From the NCBI RefSeq assembly GCF_030384665.1, contig NC_083676.1, positions 1,116,001-1,180,000 of the forward strand: a DNA stretch of 64,000 nt. Direction: 5' to 3'. Below the pieces are notes generated by a model. The model searched no databases, was not told the DNA's origin, and was given only the letters and a program-made list of their open reading frames with translations. Origin of the DNA: Lodderomyces elongisporus. Taxonomy: Eukaryota; Ascomycota; Pichiomycetes; Serinales; Debaryomycetaceae. This document shows, piece by piece, positions 43,552-53,360 of the stretch. The position numbers were made by a program, and so were the translations under genes. Within the stretch, counting starts at the first letter, position 1; each line of letters begins with the position of its first letter.

Positions 43552-44748
43552 ATGGCACCATTAGAAAATCCTAACTTAGAAGGGTACCACGTTGCCCGTC
43601 AAATGTGGTTGGAATACTATAATCCAAAAGCCGGTACATACATTGCCAAAAAAAAATGCAGTGGCTGTTACAACGATGAGAAATTTGTCGTTTGGGCAGT
43701 TTCAGTGGCAGACCAGGCCATTGTTGATGCTGCACGAATCTACCCGGAGTTTAAGCCCTTGATTCAACCTGCAATTGCTATATTTGAGAAATACAAAAAT
43801 AGATCCAAGAAGGGGTTCTCTGCAGCTGAAGGCGGTGACAATGATATCTACTATGATGACGATGCCCAGGTTTGTTCTGCAATGCTTACTGCATACGAAG
43901 TCACAGGCGACAAAACATATTTGGACCAAGGTAGGGAATTGACAAGGTTTCTCATGAGTGGCTGGAACGATAACCCCAATGCGGTCACAAAAGGCGGTGT
44001 GCACTGGCACATCTCCAAGAAATTGTTGAATGCATGTACCACCGCTGAGGTGGCCAAGGCGTGCTTGCAATGCTCCAAGTTTATCCCACTGGAGGCACAA
44101 GTTTATGTTGATTTTGCTGCAAAATGCATTGACTGGCAAATCAAAGTCTTGCAAGATCCAGGTGACAAGTTGATCATGGATGGTATTGGAGAGGATGGCG
44201 ACAAACCGGATGCTGCAAAATGGTCGTATAATACAGGAACTACGCTTTCGGCTGCAGCACACTTGTACCAAATTACAAAGGACCAAAAGTGGTTAAAGAT
44301 TGCTACTGAGTTGGCCGAGGCTGGAATCAACCATAACTCATTCTTTTACGATCGTGATTTCCCAAACGACAAACGATACTGGAGAGACCCATCATATTTC
44401 AACCAATTGTTGATTGAGGGTTTGGCTGATTATTTGCTTTATGTGGGGCAAGACGTACCCGAGGGATTGGCACAAAGAATTCATGACGAGGTACGAAGAC
44501 ATTTGATTATGTTTTACGAGTTTATGAAGGACCCTCGTGATGGCGGATACATTCAAAGTTTTGAGCCTCACAATACATACAGAGAAGTGTATGATGCAAA
44601 ATACCACCAATGGTTTGGAGATGGTAAAGGATGGGGGTTGAAAGGCGAAGATAAGGATGGTGAAGGAAATCCACAAAAATGCCTTATGGGTCTTGGCTCT
44701 GCTGCAAGAATATTCTTTCAAGGTGCTAGAATTGTTCCAAAGATTTAA
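43552..44748 (+). CDS. GH76-like (alpha-1,6-mannanase fold) protein without secretion signal
   Basis: 398 residues. The protein resembles six-hairpin glycosidases of family GH76: YYDDDAQVCSAMLTAYEVTG at about residues 100-119 corresponds to the catalytic Asp-Asp region, then YLDQGRELTRFLMSGW, then GGVHWHISKK, then KWSYNTGTTLSAAAHLY near residue 225. GH76 enzymes cleave alpha-1,6-mannan or transglycosylate GPI glycans (Dfg5/Dcw1). Unlike those, this protein has no signal peptide, membrane span or GPI tail, so it is probably cytosolic, and its substrate is unknown. An alternative (alpha/alpha)6-barrel family, such as N-acylglucosamine 2-epimerase, is less likely. It converges with UTP4. Confidence 0.75.
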   Translation: MAPLENPNLEGYHVARQMWLEYYNPKAGTYIAKKKCSGCYNDEKFVVWAVSVADQAIVDAARIYPEFKPLIQPAIAIFEKYKNRSKKGFSAAEGGDNDIYYDDDAQVCSAMLTAYEVTGDKTYLDQGRELTRFLMSGWNDNPNAVTKGGVHWHISKKLLNACTTAEVAKACLQCSKFIPLEAQVYVDFAAKCIDWQIKVLQDPGDKLIMDGIGEDGDKPDAAKWSYNTGTTLSAAAHLYQITKDQKWLKIATELAEAGINHNSFFYDRDFPNDKRYWRDPSYFNQLLIEGLADYLLYVGQDVPEGLAQRIHDEVRRHLIMFYEFMKDPRDGGYIQSFEPHNTYREVYDAKYHQWFGDGKGWGLKGEDKDGEGNPQKCLMGLGSAARIFFQGARIVPKI

Positions 44749-45156
44749 CGAGAGTAAGAGAGACAAGTGCCGTTGGTTTTACTTTGTTTTACCTTACTTT
44801 TCCTTGTATTGTATTCATATTTTCAAATTTTTTTTTTTTAAATTTTGTGGAATCAATGATAGAAAGAAATGTACACTTTTTGGTTTTTAAATTCTTGGAT
44901 ATTTTCACCAATATTGCCTCTATAATTCTTCTTTTTTTCTTGATTATCCTTTTTTTTTATATATTTTGGTTCAAATCATTTGAGGGTGAGATTTTTTCTT
45001 CTTTTATTTTCGTTGGTATGACTTTGAAATCTTCTTTTTTTCTGATTAAAACAAAAAAAAAATGCAAGAAAAGGAAAAGGAAAAGGAAAAGGAAAAAAGA
45101 GGAAAGGAAAAAAGTCCTAGTTTATGTTTTATTTTTTTTACATATCTAGTTTATTT
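44749..45156. other. Convergent GH76-UTP4 intergenic region
   Basis: About 400 bases, T-rich then A-rich with GAAAAG-type repeats at 45065-45110. No gene is seen; it should hold both 3' ends. Confidence 0.6.
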
Positions 45157-47490
45157 CTATACCCTTAATTTGGGCAAATCAAATGCTGGAGTAGTAGGTA
45201 ATGCAAAGTAGGGTCTTTCAATTACTACCAATGCGTTCTCGCCAAAGTTGGCTACTTTCATTATAGGTCTGTACTTCTCAGTCATCCAAAATGCCTTCTT
45301 GTCCAGGGCATTGATTTCAGCATCTCCCGCCTCTAATTGTTCCTCATCCTCGCCTTCATCTTTAATATGCTGCCTCATCTTGTCCAACCCACTTTGTTTC
45401 ATTCCTTGCTCAATCTGGTGCACGGATGCCTCTTCGCCATCTAAGTAATCGGCATCATTTATAGTCAATCCACTTCTATTTCTCTTTCTGCCTATACTTA
45501 AATTTTTATACATCTTGTTGATTGGAATGTTTTTGGTCAAGTCAAAAAAGCAGATCCACGTTGTTCCATAAATCCAAACTTTATCGGACTGGACAAACAT
45601 TCCCTGAGGCTTGTCTTCCAAAGCCGTAAATTGCCGAGGCAAATATTCACTATTCCTCTTAGACCATGCTGTAAGACCTTGACCTTGACCTTGACCTTGG
45701 CCTTGGCCTTGCTCTTGTGTGCCTATATTAAATTCAAAAAGCTTGTTTTCCTCGGTGAGGACAACTAAACGCTCGCTATTACGACAGGCAATAAGGTGAG
45801 GGGACAAAGAAAGCTTAGTAAGTGTGTATGGATTTTGAATTTTATCGTTGTTGAAAAGTGGATATATCTCAATACTACCATTAAAGCGCGAAATAATGAG
45901 TGTTTGTGAGTCTGGTGTAATAGTCAAATGATTTATAGAATATGAGAAGCTTCCATTATTCTTGTCGTCATTATCGTTTTCAAAAAGTTCGACTTCTTCT
46001 TCAAGAGTAATTGTTGCTTCGCCGTCATCTTTATCATCAAAATTGATTTTAAATCGGTATATCTCTTCATCTGGAGTAACCACTAAGAACTGGGCATCAT
46101 TAAGAAGTTTGACAATTTTTGCACCAGAAACAAGAGAGTCAAAGTTTTCGTCTCTAATCTTGCTCACCTTGTACTTGTCCTCGGCCACCTCAAATAACTC
46201 ATACACTTTGACTGATGACATCTTGGCAACAACCAAGACATTGTTTTTCAAGTCCACGCTTGTAATATTTTCATCATCCGATAAAGTGAGCTTTGAAACA
46301 AGTTTTTGTTTACTAGAGTCGCAAACTTTCCAAATCTTAACCGTTTGATCACTCCACAATGCAATCAATCTATTATCATTATTATCGGCATCATCATCGA
46401 CAACAACATTGCTCTTTTGTTGATTAATCAATAACTTCTTGTATTTTCCATCGTGGAATGACTGCAAGTTTTGAATAACTATTGCTCTTTCAACACCACC
46501 ACTCACCAAGACATTTAAGTTCTTGCTTTCATATATGGCCATGGCCCTTATATCGTTTGAATGTAGGAGTCTGTTGTAACTATGCACCCATTTACTACTA
46601 GTCTTTGTGTTTAACAAGTCAAACTGATGTATTTTACGGTCAATACCCAGTGAATAGAACTTATCCTCTTTAAGGTTGCAAACGATTGAAAGGACATCAG
46701 CATCGTGGATCTTGAAACTTTGCACCAACGTAAAGTATCTAAGGTCCCAAATCTTGACATGGCCCGTAGAATCTCCACTTATGAATTGATGCTTGTTCTT
46801 TAACACATCCAAAGACCACACAAGTGTACTTTCTGTCTTGGATTTGTCTACCCTCATTGTTGCCATAATTCTACCTTTGGTCTCTGGCTGAAAACTCCAT
46901 ACTCTAATTCTTCCATCAGCACAACCACCAATAATCTGTTCATTTTTATTCCACTTCAAACTCAAGACTCTTGCATCCTGACGCTGACAAATGATATCGT
47001 GCTCTAAAGACCCTTTACCGCCTGAGATATCAACAACGACAACAGACCCGTCGTCGCATCCAACAGCAAGCTTATCACCAGTTGAGTTGACATCAATTGT
47101 CCATATCACACCAGCATTACAATCATAATTTATCAATGGTTGGCCTGTAGCTAAGTTCCATTCTGTGATGTATGTTGATCCACCGATGGAGAATAATCGA
47201 GATGACTCAACTTTTCTTGAGGCGCCAGTAGTAGAAGGATGACTGGAAGAATATGTTGTTACCCAGCACAAACCTTCAACTGAGCGGCCCAGAGAGCCTG
47301 CGAGAGTAAGCTCGTGTGTCCAGTTATGACGAGGGTTCCATATCTCGATGTCACCATTGCTTCTGCCAACTGCGAGACGCAAATCTAAGGGTGTTGGTTT
47401 GTTGTCATCGAGCGTCGAACGTGTAGAGAACGCAAGCGATGTGATCGTGTGTGGAGTATAATCAACAAATCGACATCTGTGAACCTCCAT
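45157..47490 (-). CDS. UTP4: Small-subunit processome WD40 protein Utp4 (cirhin)
   Basis: 777 residues. The start MEVHRCRFVDYTPHTITSLAFS and repeated WD units (IEIWNPRHNWTHELTL, SVVVVDISGG, IRVWSFQ, VKIWDLRYFTLVQSF, VKIWKVCDSSKQ) fit tandem beta-propellers. The C-terminal section has FWMTEKYRPIM and ERPYFALPTTPAFDLPKL, typical of Utp4. A GQ-repeat insertion lies near residue 600. Utp4 belongs to the t-Utp/UtpA complex that binds the 5' part of pre-rRNA in the nucleolus and supports Pol I transcription. An exact PAC core lies about 200 bases upstream. Confidence 0.9.
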   Translation of the reverse strand: MEVHRCRFVDYTPHTITSLAFSTRSTLDDNKPTPLDLRLAVGRSNGDIEIWNPRHNWTHELTLAGSLGRSVEGLCWVTTYSSSHPSTTGASRKVESSRLFSIGGSTYITEWNLATGQPLINYDCNAGVIWTIDVNSTGDKLAVGCDDGSVVVVDISGGKGSLEHDIICQRQDARVLSLKWNKNEQIIGGCADGRIRVWSFQPETKGRIMATMRVDKSKTESTLVWSLDVLKNKHQFISGDSTGHVKIWDLRYFTLVQSFKIHDADVLSIVCNLKEDKFYSLGIDRKIHQFDLLNTKTSSKWVHSYNRLLHSNDIRAMAIYESKNLNVLVSGGVERAIVIQNLQSFHDGKYKKLLINQQKSNVVVDDDADNNDNRLIALWSDQTVKIWKVCDSSKQKLVSKLTLSDDENITSVDLKNNVLVVAKMSSVKVYELFEVAEDKYKVSKIRDENFDSLVSGAKIVKLLNDAQFLVVTPDEEIYRFKINFDDKDDGEATITLEEEVELFENDNDDKNNGSFSYSINHLTITPDSQTLIISRFNGSIEIYPLFNNDKIQNPYTLTKLSLSPHLIACRNSERLVVLTEENKLFEFNIGTQEQGQGQGQGQGQGLTAWSKRNSEYLPRQFTALEDKPQGMFVQSDKVWIYGTTWICFFDLTKNIPINKMYKNLSIGRKRNRSGLTINDADYLDGEEASVHQIEQGMKQSGLDKMRQHIKDEGEDEEQLEAGDAEINALDKKAFWMTEKYRPIMKVANFGENALVVIERPYFALPTTPAFDLPKLRV

Positions 47491-48505
47491 CTTGAATTAG
47501 GAAAAAATAAAGTATAAAATTTAAAAATAAAATGAAATGCAATGATTGAAAGTTGAGAAAAACAAAAAACAAAACTAAAAGAAAAAAAAACAAAAGAAAA
47601 AAGAACCAGGAAAATCGCTACTATTAGTATGTTGAAGTAAGGTGAGTTTGATGGTTTGTGAAAAGTTGAAGCTTAATGGTTTTGTCTCATCGCGCACAAT
47701 TGTAGAATATACTCATCCAATGCAAACACAAAATTGGAATAACGTACGTTGTGGGTTTGTCTTTTTTTTTTTCTGTCTTTTTTTTTTCTGTCTTTTTTTT
47801 TCGGCTATTTGTTCTCATTCTATTCTTTTTATTCTTAGTGGTATTTACTAATAAAGCTAGTCTACCTTAACAGCGTTTATTAATTGACAATATGTAGCTC
47901 TTCAAATCAAAGGTAATTGGAACTGGCCTAGGTTTTTTTTAAAAACGCTCTAACTAGCACTTAATATCTCCGAGTAAAAATTGACTTTTCTTGTTTTATC
48001 TTTTATCTCTACTGTGAAATAGAAGTAGATCAAAAATTTTCATTCAGTATTTTATTACGTGTATACGTTTCAGTTTTATTTTTGTTTTGTTCTCTCTTTT
48101 TTTTTTTTCTTAAAATTTGCACCCATTTCTAGTAAAAAATTAAAAAACTCAAGGACTATGCAAAATAGTTTGCGTATTCTCACCAAAATTACCAACAAAA
48201 GGCTTGTTTTGTTAAGCTGAACGCAATCAGTTAACAGAAAACTGCTAGGGAATTGTTCAAGAATAAGCTCTTTTCTTTTTATTTTCTTATTTTTTTCTTT
48301 TACTTCTTTATTTGTTGACAAGAAACACTTGCAAGAATTACAATAAAAAAAAAAATAATTTCAATCACAATCATTGGAATTTTTTGTTTTTTTTTGGTTT
48401 GCCACCTTTTCGGCTGACGACAATTGCAGTTTCGCTCAAGCTATATCCACATAAAGAAAAAGAGAGATCAATATGTATAAGGTCCACATACATTCCAAAA
48501 AAACT
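47491..48505. other. UTP4 promoter and 3' flank of the ATG37-like gene
   Basis: About 1 kb. It holds the PAC element at 47686-47693, poly-T tracts, and A/T-rich sequence near the end of the ATG37-like gene. No gene is seen. Confidence 0.6.
47686..47693 (-). promoter_or_regulatory. PAC element upstream of UTP4
   Basis: CTCATCGC on the plus strand, i.e. GCGATGAG reading toward UTP4, the exact core of the PAC motif that marks rRNA-processing genes in yeasts. It lies about 197 bases before the UTP4 start. Confidence 0.6.
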
Positions 48506-49782
48506 TCAGACAAAGCCTACAAAGCTATTTATAAAATTTAACAATCTAATAAACCATTTGTTTTCATCTGTGTTAAGCACCATATTGATGACGAGTTCCT
48601 TCTTGTCTTTACCCTTTGTATTTGCATGCTTCACGATTGTGTTTTTAACAACAACGTTTTTTTTAAGAAGCCACACAAGAAACAAAATTGCAATCAAACT
48701 CACCGCAAAATTCTTCAAAAACTTTAATGCATTAACGCCTACAATCTTGACAATGCGCAAAATTCGGCGCTTTGTAATTTCAAGTTCATCCAACTCAGCG
48801 TCCGACTGTTCCTCTTCCTCGTGCCCAGAAGGTGATCTCTCCTTCCTGCTATTGACGAATTCTCTAGTAAGTTTATTGATGATCGCATTGACATCACTCT
48901 GCCAATTCTTAAAGTCTTCAATAACATTATTGGTACCTACTCTTGGAGGTAAGGAAGTAATAGACCCAGGACCACCAAATCCAGCAACCTGAGAGTTTAT
49001 ATCCAAGCCAGCCCCTATATCAGCTCCAATGCCAATACCAGTGCCTTGGTTTTGCGAGTGCGTGTGCATTCTTTGCTGCTGTACGTAATCATTTATTGAC
49101 AAGGCCGTGTTTCTCCGCGCATGCAGGTAAATGTTGCTCAATGTGGAAACACCACCACCAATACCACCACCACCACCACCTCCAGCTTGTACTTGACCCC
49201 TTAAACCACCACCACCGCCAACACTTGGTGTTCTGTTGGAAAGCCTATCTGTTTGACTAAACAGGGGCGACTGAGAAGGTAGCTGTATGTGGTGATGGTG
49301 AGGATTGTACTCTTCATCCGAATTAGGCATATCCTTTATTTGTTCCCATAAATACTCCAACTCACTCAATAGCTCTCGTGCCTCATGAGTGCCACTGGCA
49401 TACACCTTCATAGTTTCAATCAAATAGGCAATGTATCGCTTTTTTGCTTCTGTCTTGTGTAAACCTTCTTCACGCTTCCAAGCATCCCATTTCTTCTTTG
49501 CGCCCTCATCCTCAGGCGTGAACCCCACTGGGCGTGGCATTATTCCCTTGACATCTCCTTCAGTCGCCTGTTTGTATAGCCCATAAAGCTTGACTCTGTT
49601 TTCTGCTGGCGGACGCGGCAAAGAGCCGTAATTGGATCGTGAGGACAAGGCTCGAATTGTGGCGATTGCTTTCACAAAGACACGGTCTGAAACATGGTTA
49701 GTAATAGATAATTTGTGAAGCAAAGTGGGGAAATAGAGGTTGAGGTTTAGCGAAAGAAATACATACCGACACTATCTGACAT
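48506..49782 (-). CDS. ATG37: ATG37/ACBD5-like membrane acyl-CoA-binding protein (spliced)
   Basis: Two exons: 49782-49767 and 49686-48506, joined to give 398 residues starting MSDSVDRVFVKAI. The N-terminal ~95 residues are an acyl-CoA-binding domain (RVKLYGLYKQATEGDV, then AKKKWDAWKREEGLHKTEAKKRYIAYL). A long Gly/His/Gln-rich linker follows, then a C-terminal membrane helix (LKNFAVSLIAILFLVWLL) with a basic end. The architecture matches Pichia Atg37 and human ACBD5, tail-anchored peroxisomal proteins that bind acyl-CoA and recruit pexophagy factors. Without the splice the protein would begin with a short unrelated leader. Localisation and autophagy role are inferred from the family; simple ACBP is excluded by the membrane tail. 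Confidence 0.82.
49687..49766 (-). other. 80-base intron in the ATG37-like gene
   Basis: On the minus strand the intron starts GTATGT at 49766, has a perfect TACTAAC branch point at 49703-49697 and ends CAG at 49687. Splicing joins a 16-base first exon in frame, giving MSDSVD followed by RVFVKA. All three signals are canonical yeast sequences. Confidence 0.88.
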
Positions 49783-50743
49783 TTTTATTTCTGAAGGTTT
49801 TGTTTGCAGTTGCAATAGTTGCGATAGTTTCTGTAGTTTCTGTAGATACAATAGTTGTTGTTGCTGCTGCGTGTGTTGTTACGAGTGTTGATATGAATAC
49901 GGGTCTTGCTTCTGTATTGAATTTTGCTTCTGCTTTGTTTGGCAAGATAAAATATGTATATGTATATGTATACACACACAGTGAGAGAGAGACAAATATC
50001 TGTATACACTATCTCTCTTGTAGCAACAGCGATATGTCAACAAAAATAAAGTGGGGAGGGGGGGAGAGGGGAGGAACTCAGAAAACAATAATATACACAC
50101 ACACACATATATATATATATGTATATATACAGCAATAAAGGTGCGGCGCAGACAACTTTATTTGCATCTGAATTTTTTATTTTTTATTTTTTACTTTTTT
50201 GCTCTACCTCCACGAACAATACAAGTTTTAAGAGAGACCAAGTACATAGTCGATTCAACTAGAGCGTAAAGAGATTACTAAGAGTATAATAATCAGTAGA
50301 AAGTCTGAGATATGTACACCACCGGATAATTTATGAGTTGAAGCATTCAAAATGAGTATCATATTGAAATATCAAAAGAGAAAAAAAAAAGAAAAAGATG
50401 TTTGCTAATGAAATGGACCAATCACACCCATATACGCAAAAGGGTGCAATGGTGAGTAGTCAGCTATAATTATCAATTTAGTTTGCACCAAAATAGGAAC
50501 CAAATATGGCACATATCACTTCAAAGAGTGTTATGATTTGGCACCAGAGTGTTGGCAAACATATCCTTTGGGATTTAGTTTCTGAAACTTCCTCCATTTC
50601 ATTATCCGGTGTGATTATATCTCTCCTCCATGTTGATGAAAAAAAAAATGGAAAGAAAAAAAAATAATGTCTATGTTTTCGTCAATATTAATTAAAACCC
50701 TATAAAAACAACACTTTTAATGTACAGAATCAAAACACCTCCT
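49783..50743. other. ATG37-like gene promoter and RPL12 3' flank
   Basis: About 960 bases. It contains GTT/GTA-rich repeats at 49800-49870, CA/TA microsatellites at 50092-50130, a G-rich run at 50053-50071 and T-rich tracts. No gene is seen. Confidence 0.6.
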
Positions 50744-51241
50744 TTAGTTAGCAGGCACGTCAATCTCTCCAGCATTGATAGCGTCGATGATATCGTGTGG
50801 GTTCTTACCGTCAACACGGCATCCAACAGATTGTGCGGTACCCAAGATCTCCTTTGTTACTGAAGCCAAGTTCTTACCAAAAGATTTGTCTTGCATCTTT
50901 CTGGCAATCTCGTAGATCTCATCCAAAGCAATGTTACCAGAGTGCTTAACGTTCTTTTCCTTCTTTCTGTCTCTGACTGGCTCTTTCAAAGCTGTGATGA
51001 CTAATGATGAAGCAGATGGAACGACTGATGCGGTGGCTTGTCTGTTTTGGATTCTCAATTGAACGGTAACTTTGATACCCTTGAAATCTTTAGTGGCCTT
51101 GGCGATATCTTCACCAACCTTCTTTGGGGACAAACCCAATGGACCAATCTTTGGGGCCAATGCGGATGAAGCACCGACTTCACCACCAACGGCTCTCAAG
51201 TAAAGGAATTTAACTTCGGATGGGTCGAATTTTGGAGGCAT
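50744..51241 (-). CDS. RPL12: 60S ribosomal protein L12 (uL11)
   Basis: 165 residues, the full family length. It starts [23 protein letters not shown] and contains the invariant [18 protein letters not shown] segment; the C-terminal domain [21 protein letters not shown] contacts the GTPase-associated centre of the large subunit. uL11 forms the base of the stalk that recruits elongation factors. The frame is intact from ATG to stop with no intron. A CACGTG site beside a Tbf1-like motif lies about 300 bases upstream, the pattern known in CTG-clade ribosomal-protein promoters. Confidence 0.98.
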   Translation of the reverse strand: MPPKFDPSEVKFLYLRAVGGEVGASSALAPKIGPLGLSPKKVGEDIAKATKDFKGIKVTVQLRIQNRQATASVVPSASSLVITALKEPVRDRKKEKNVKHSGNIALDEIYEIARKMQDKSFGKNLASVTKEILGTAQSVGCRVDGKNPHDIIDAINAGEIDVPAN

Positions 51242-51722
51242 GGTTGATGTATATGGATGTTAGTAGAAGGTTTGTAGGAAGGGGTAGACAAGCTCTTTTG
51301 TGAGGTTATATGAATTTTTCACCAAGTTCTCTCTCTTCTTTTTTTTTTTTTTTTTTTTCCTTTTCCTTCTTCTCCAACTGGTGCAGAGTCAGAATGTATT
51401 AGGTGCGTGGATGTATGGCCTTGTGTCACTGTGTACTAGGTGTGTGGACACATGCGCAGTTTTAAGAGATCGTTTTTTTCTTCGTTTCTCACGCTTCTTG
51501 TACTGCGCACAATATATGTGTCTGTAGCCCTACAAAGCACGTGACCAATATATATATTCTACGTAGACATACAAAAATGGTGTATGCATAGATTTATATG
51601 CCTACAGATATATTTATTCATAAAATCAATGGATCTACAACCAATGCACATATGTATGGAAGTAGAAATATGGTCTATATATTGTAACAGGTTTTTTTCA
51701 TCGACTTCCAAGCTTATATACG
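51242..51722. other. RPL12 promoter and STE50 3' flank
   Basis: About 480 bases with a long T tract (51335-51360), the Tbf1-like/Cbf1-like pair at 51526-51543 and AT-rich sequence next to the STE50 stop. A TACTAAC on the minus strand at 51259-51265 lacks intron partners. Confidence 0.6.
51526..51543. promoter_or_regulatory. Tbf1-like plus Cbf1-like element of RPL12
   Basis: AGCCCTA (51526-51532) resembles the Tbf1 core and CACGTG (51538-51543) the Cbf1 core, with five bases between them. In C. albicans these two factors, not Rap1, drive ribosomal-protein genes. Assignment here is by motif and position. Confidence 0.55.
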
Positions 51723-53360
51723 TTACAAATATCCACCAGGGATGTCTGAACTAATTCTAGAGTCTTCATAAAGAGAACCATCGCTGTCAACTACCGGTGT
51801 AGCGTCAGCTAGTTGCCTCAACATAATTGCTGGGTGTCTACCCGATTCTTGCAATTTCTTAAAAATTACAACTGGCTTTTCTGCAAGTTTTAAAATCCTC
51901 TCTTTGTCTCCGTAGCAAATCACTAGCACGTATTTCGACCAGTCATCCCGAGGTATATGATGACGCTTCATCGCTTGCTGTAAGATCTTCAAACAAGAAT
52001 CATCAGTAGATGCTCGGAGTTGCTTTAATGGTTCATTAGCATCGTGCTTACTGACTTGCGAGCTTTTCAGGTTACTAGAAGAAAGAGGAGGGCGTGACTC
52101 CGATGGATGAACGGGAACGGTACTTCCTGAAGAGTTATTCAAAGCGGTACTCACAGCAGTAGTACCAAGGGATTTTGCGGCAGTGGTAGATTGAGGAGGA
52201 TGAGGAGGAGGAGGAGGAATCATGGATGTGGTGGTAGTAGTGTTAGTAGTACTAGGACCAGGATAGGTCGAAATGAACGGAGCAGTCGAGAAACCAGTTT
52301 GACCTGCAGCACTGGCTAGTTTACCAACATCATGCGATATTTGTTGCTCTTGCATTTGTATGTCGCCAACATTCGTAGGGCTAGTGCTTATATGATCACC
52401 TAATTTAGCTCGCACCACAGCTGGCACAGATGCCGTCACAGGAACCAGTTGAGACTCAATGCTTTTACTTGAATTACTCTTTTGAATTCCGACTTTTTGT
52501 AGTTTAAAGTCAGCAGCATTTTTGAGATCTGCAAAACGTGACACCGATTGAGATATTATCTTACCCGTACCCATTGACAAAAGTGTTCCCGAAGAAAATC
52601 GGTTTGAAGCTGGACTCAGTGTGAATGAAGGGTCTCGTGATAAAGGAGTTGTTGTTAACCCTGCTGTTGCTCCTATTCCCGCTCCTTTTCCCGCTCCCGC
52701 TGATGCAGTTGTCGATGTTGTAGTAGGTGTATCGGGTGTTGAGTCTTCTTTGGATAAGCGTTTTTCACTGTTAGCATCGTGCTCGTGTAGATACGATAGA
52801 TAAGACGGCGATTCTACGGTTGCAGAGCCCGGATCTAATGTTGGCGTAGGCAACGGTTTAGATTCCTTTAAAAGTTTTGTAATTGGGATTAGATCTGTTT
52901 TGAGTTTAGTAAAACTCTCTGATAATTTCTTTATTTCGTCATTGGTAGGGGAGATGGGCGATTCAGTAAGTACTCCTTGTAATAAATCACTATTGAATTT
53001 TTGCACCGAGTCTTGAATCAAATTTGTCGTTAGTGCAAGGGATTCCAATGTTATATGATTATTGTTAATATCCACGTTGTTCAAGCTGTATTTCTCCATA
53101 TCCGTTAAGGACTTTGGCGGGTATTTCTTGTAATGATCAGCTATTAGTAGACTAATTCCCTTTTTGATGCTTAGCCTTAGCATAAGTGAGTCAATACCAA
53201 TCTCTTTTAGATGCTCAGTGGTGATAAATGGAAGAAGCGAACCATCAATGTTATTATCAAGAAACGCGGCACCGTGTCTCTTGTCGTCATCTTTCTCCAC
53301 AAGTGAGTTGATATAAGTGGCAACTTGGGCAGGATCCCATTTTAAGAATGATTCCGTCAT
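51723..53360 (-). CDS. STE50: Ste50-like SAM/RA adaptor of MAPK signalling
   Basis: 545 residues. An N-terminal SAM domain (residues ~5-75; WDPAQVATYINSLVEKD, then EHLKEIGIDSLMLRLSIKKGI) should bind the SAM domain of Ste11. A C-terminal RAS-association domain (residues ~440-530; CLKILQQAMKRHHIPRDDW, then KYVLVICYGDKERIL) binds Cdc42/Ras and Opy2-type anchors. The ~350-residue middle is Ser/Thr/Pro-rich with SP/TP sites and poly-T/poly-P runs. It tethers the MAPKKK Ste11 for the HOG, mating and filamentation pathways. The linker is longer than in S. cerevisiae Ste50, but the domain order is the same. Confidence 0.92.
   Translation of the reverse strand: MTESFLKWDPAQVATYINSLVEKDDDKRHGAAFLDNNIDGSLLPFITTEHLKEIGIDSLMLRLSIKKGISLLIADHYKKYPPKSLTDMEKYSLNNVDINNNHITLESLALTTNLIQDSVQKFNSDLLQGVLTESPISPTNDEIKKLSESFTKLKTDLIPITKLLKESKPLPTPTLDPGSATVESPSYLSYLHEHDANSEKRLSKEDSTPDTPTTTSTTASAGAGKGAGIGATAGLTTTPLSRDPSFTLSPASNRFSSGTLLSMGTGKIISQSVSRFADLKNAADFKLQKVGIQKSNSSKSIESQLVPVTASVPAVVRAKLGDHISTSPTNVGDIQMQEQQISHDVGKLASAAGQTGFSTAPFISTYPGPSTTNTTTTTSMIPPPPPHPPQSTTAAKSLGTTAVSTALNNSSGSTVPVHPSESRPPLSSSNLKSSQVSKHDANEPLKQLRASTDDSCLKILQQAMKRHHIPRDDWSKYVLVICYGDKERILKLAEKPVVIFKKLQESGRHPAIMLRQLADATPVVDSDGSLYEDSRISSDIPGGYL

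Noticed and set aside
51259..51265. TACTAAC on the minus strand before RPL12, suggesting a 5' UTR intron
   Set aside because: No AG acceptor follows before the start codon and no GTATGT donor precedes it.
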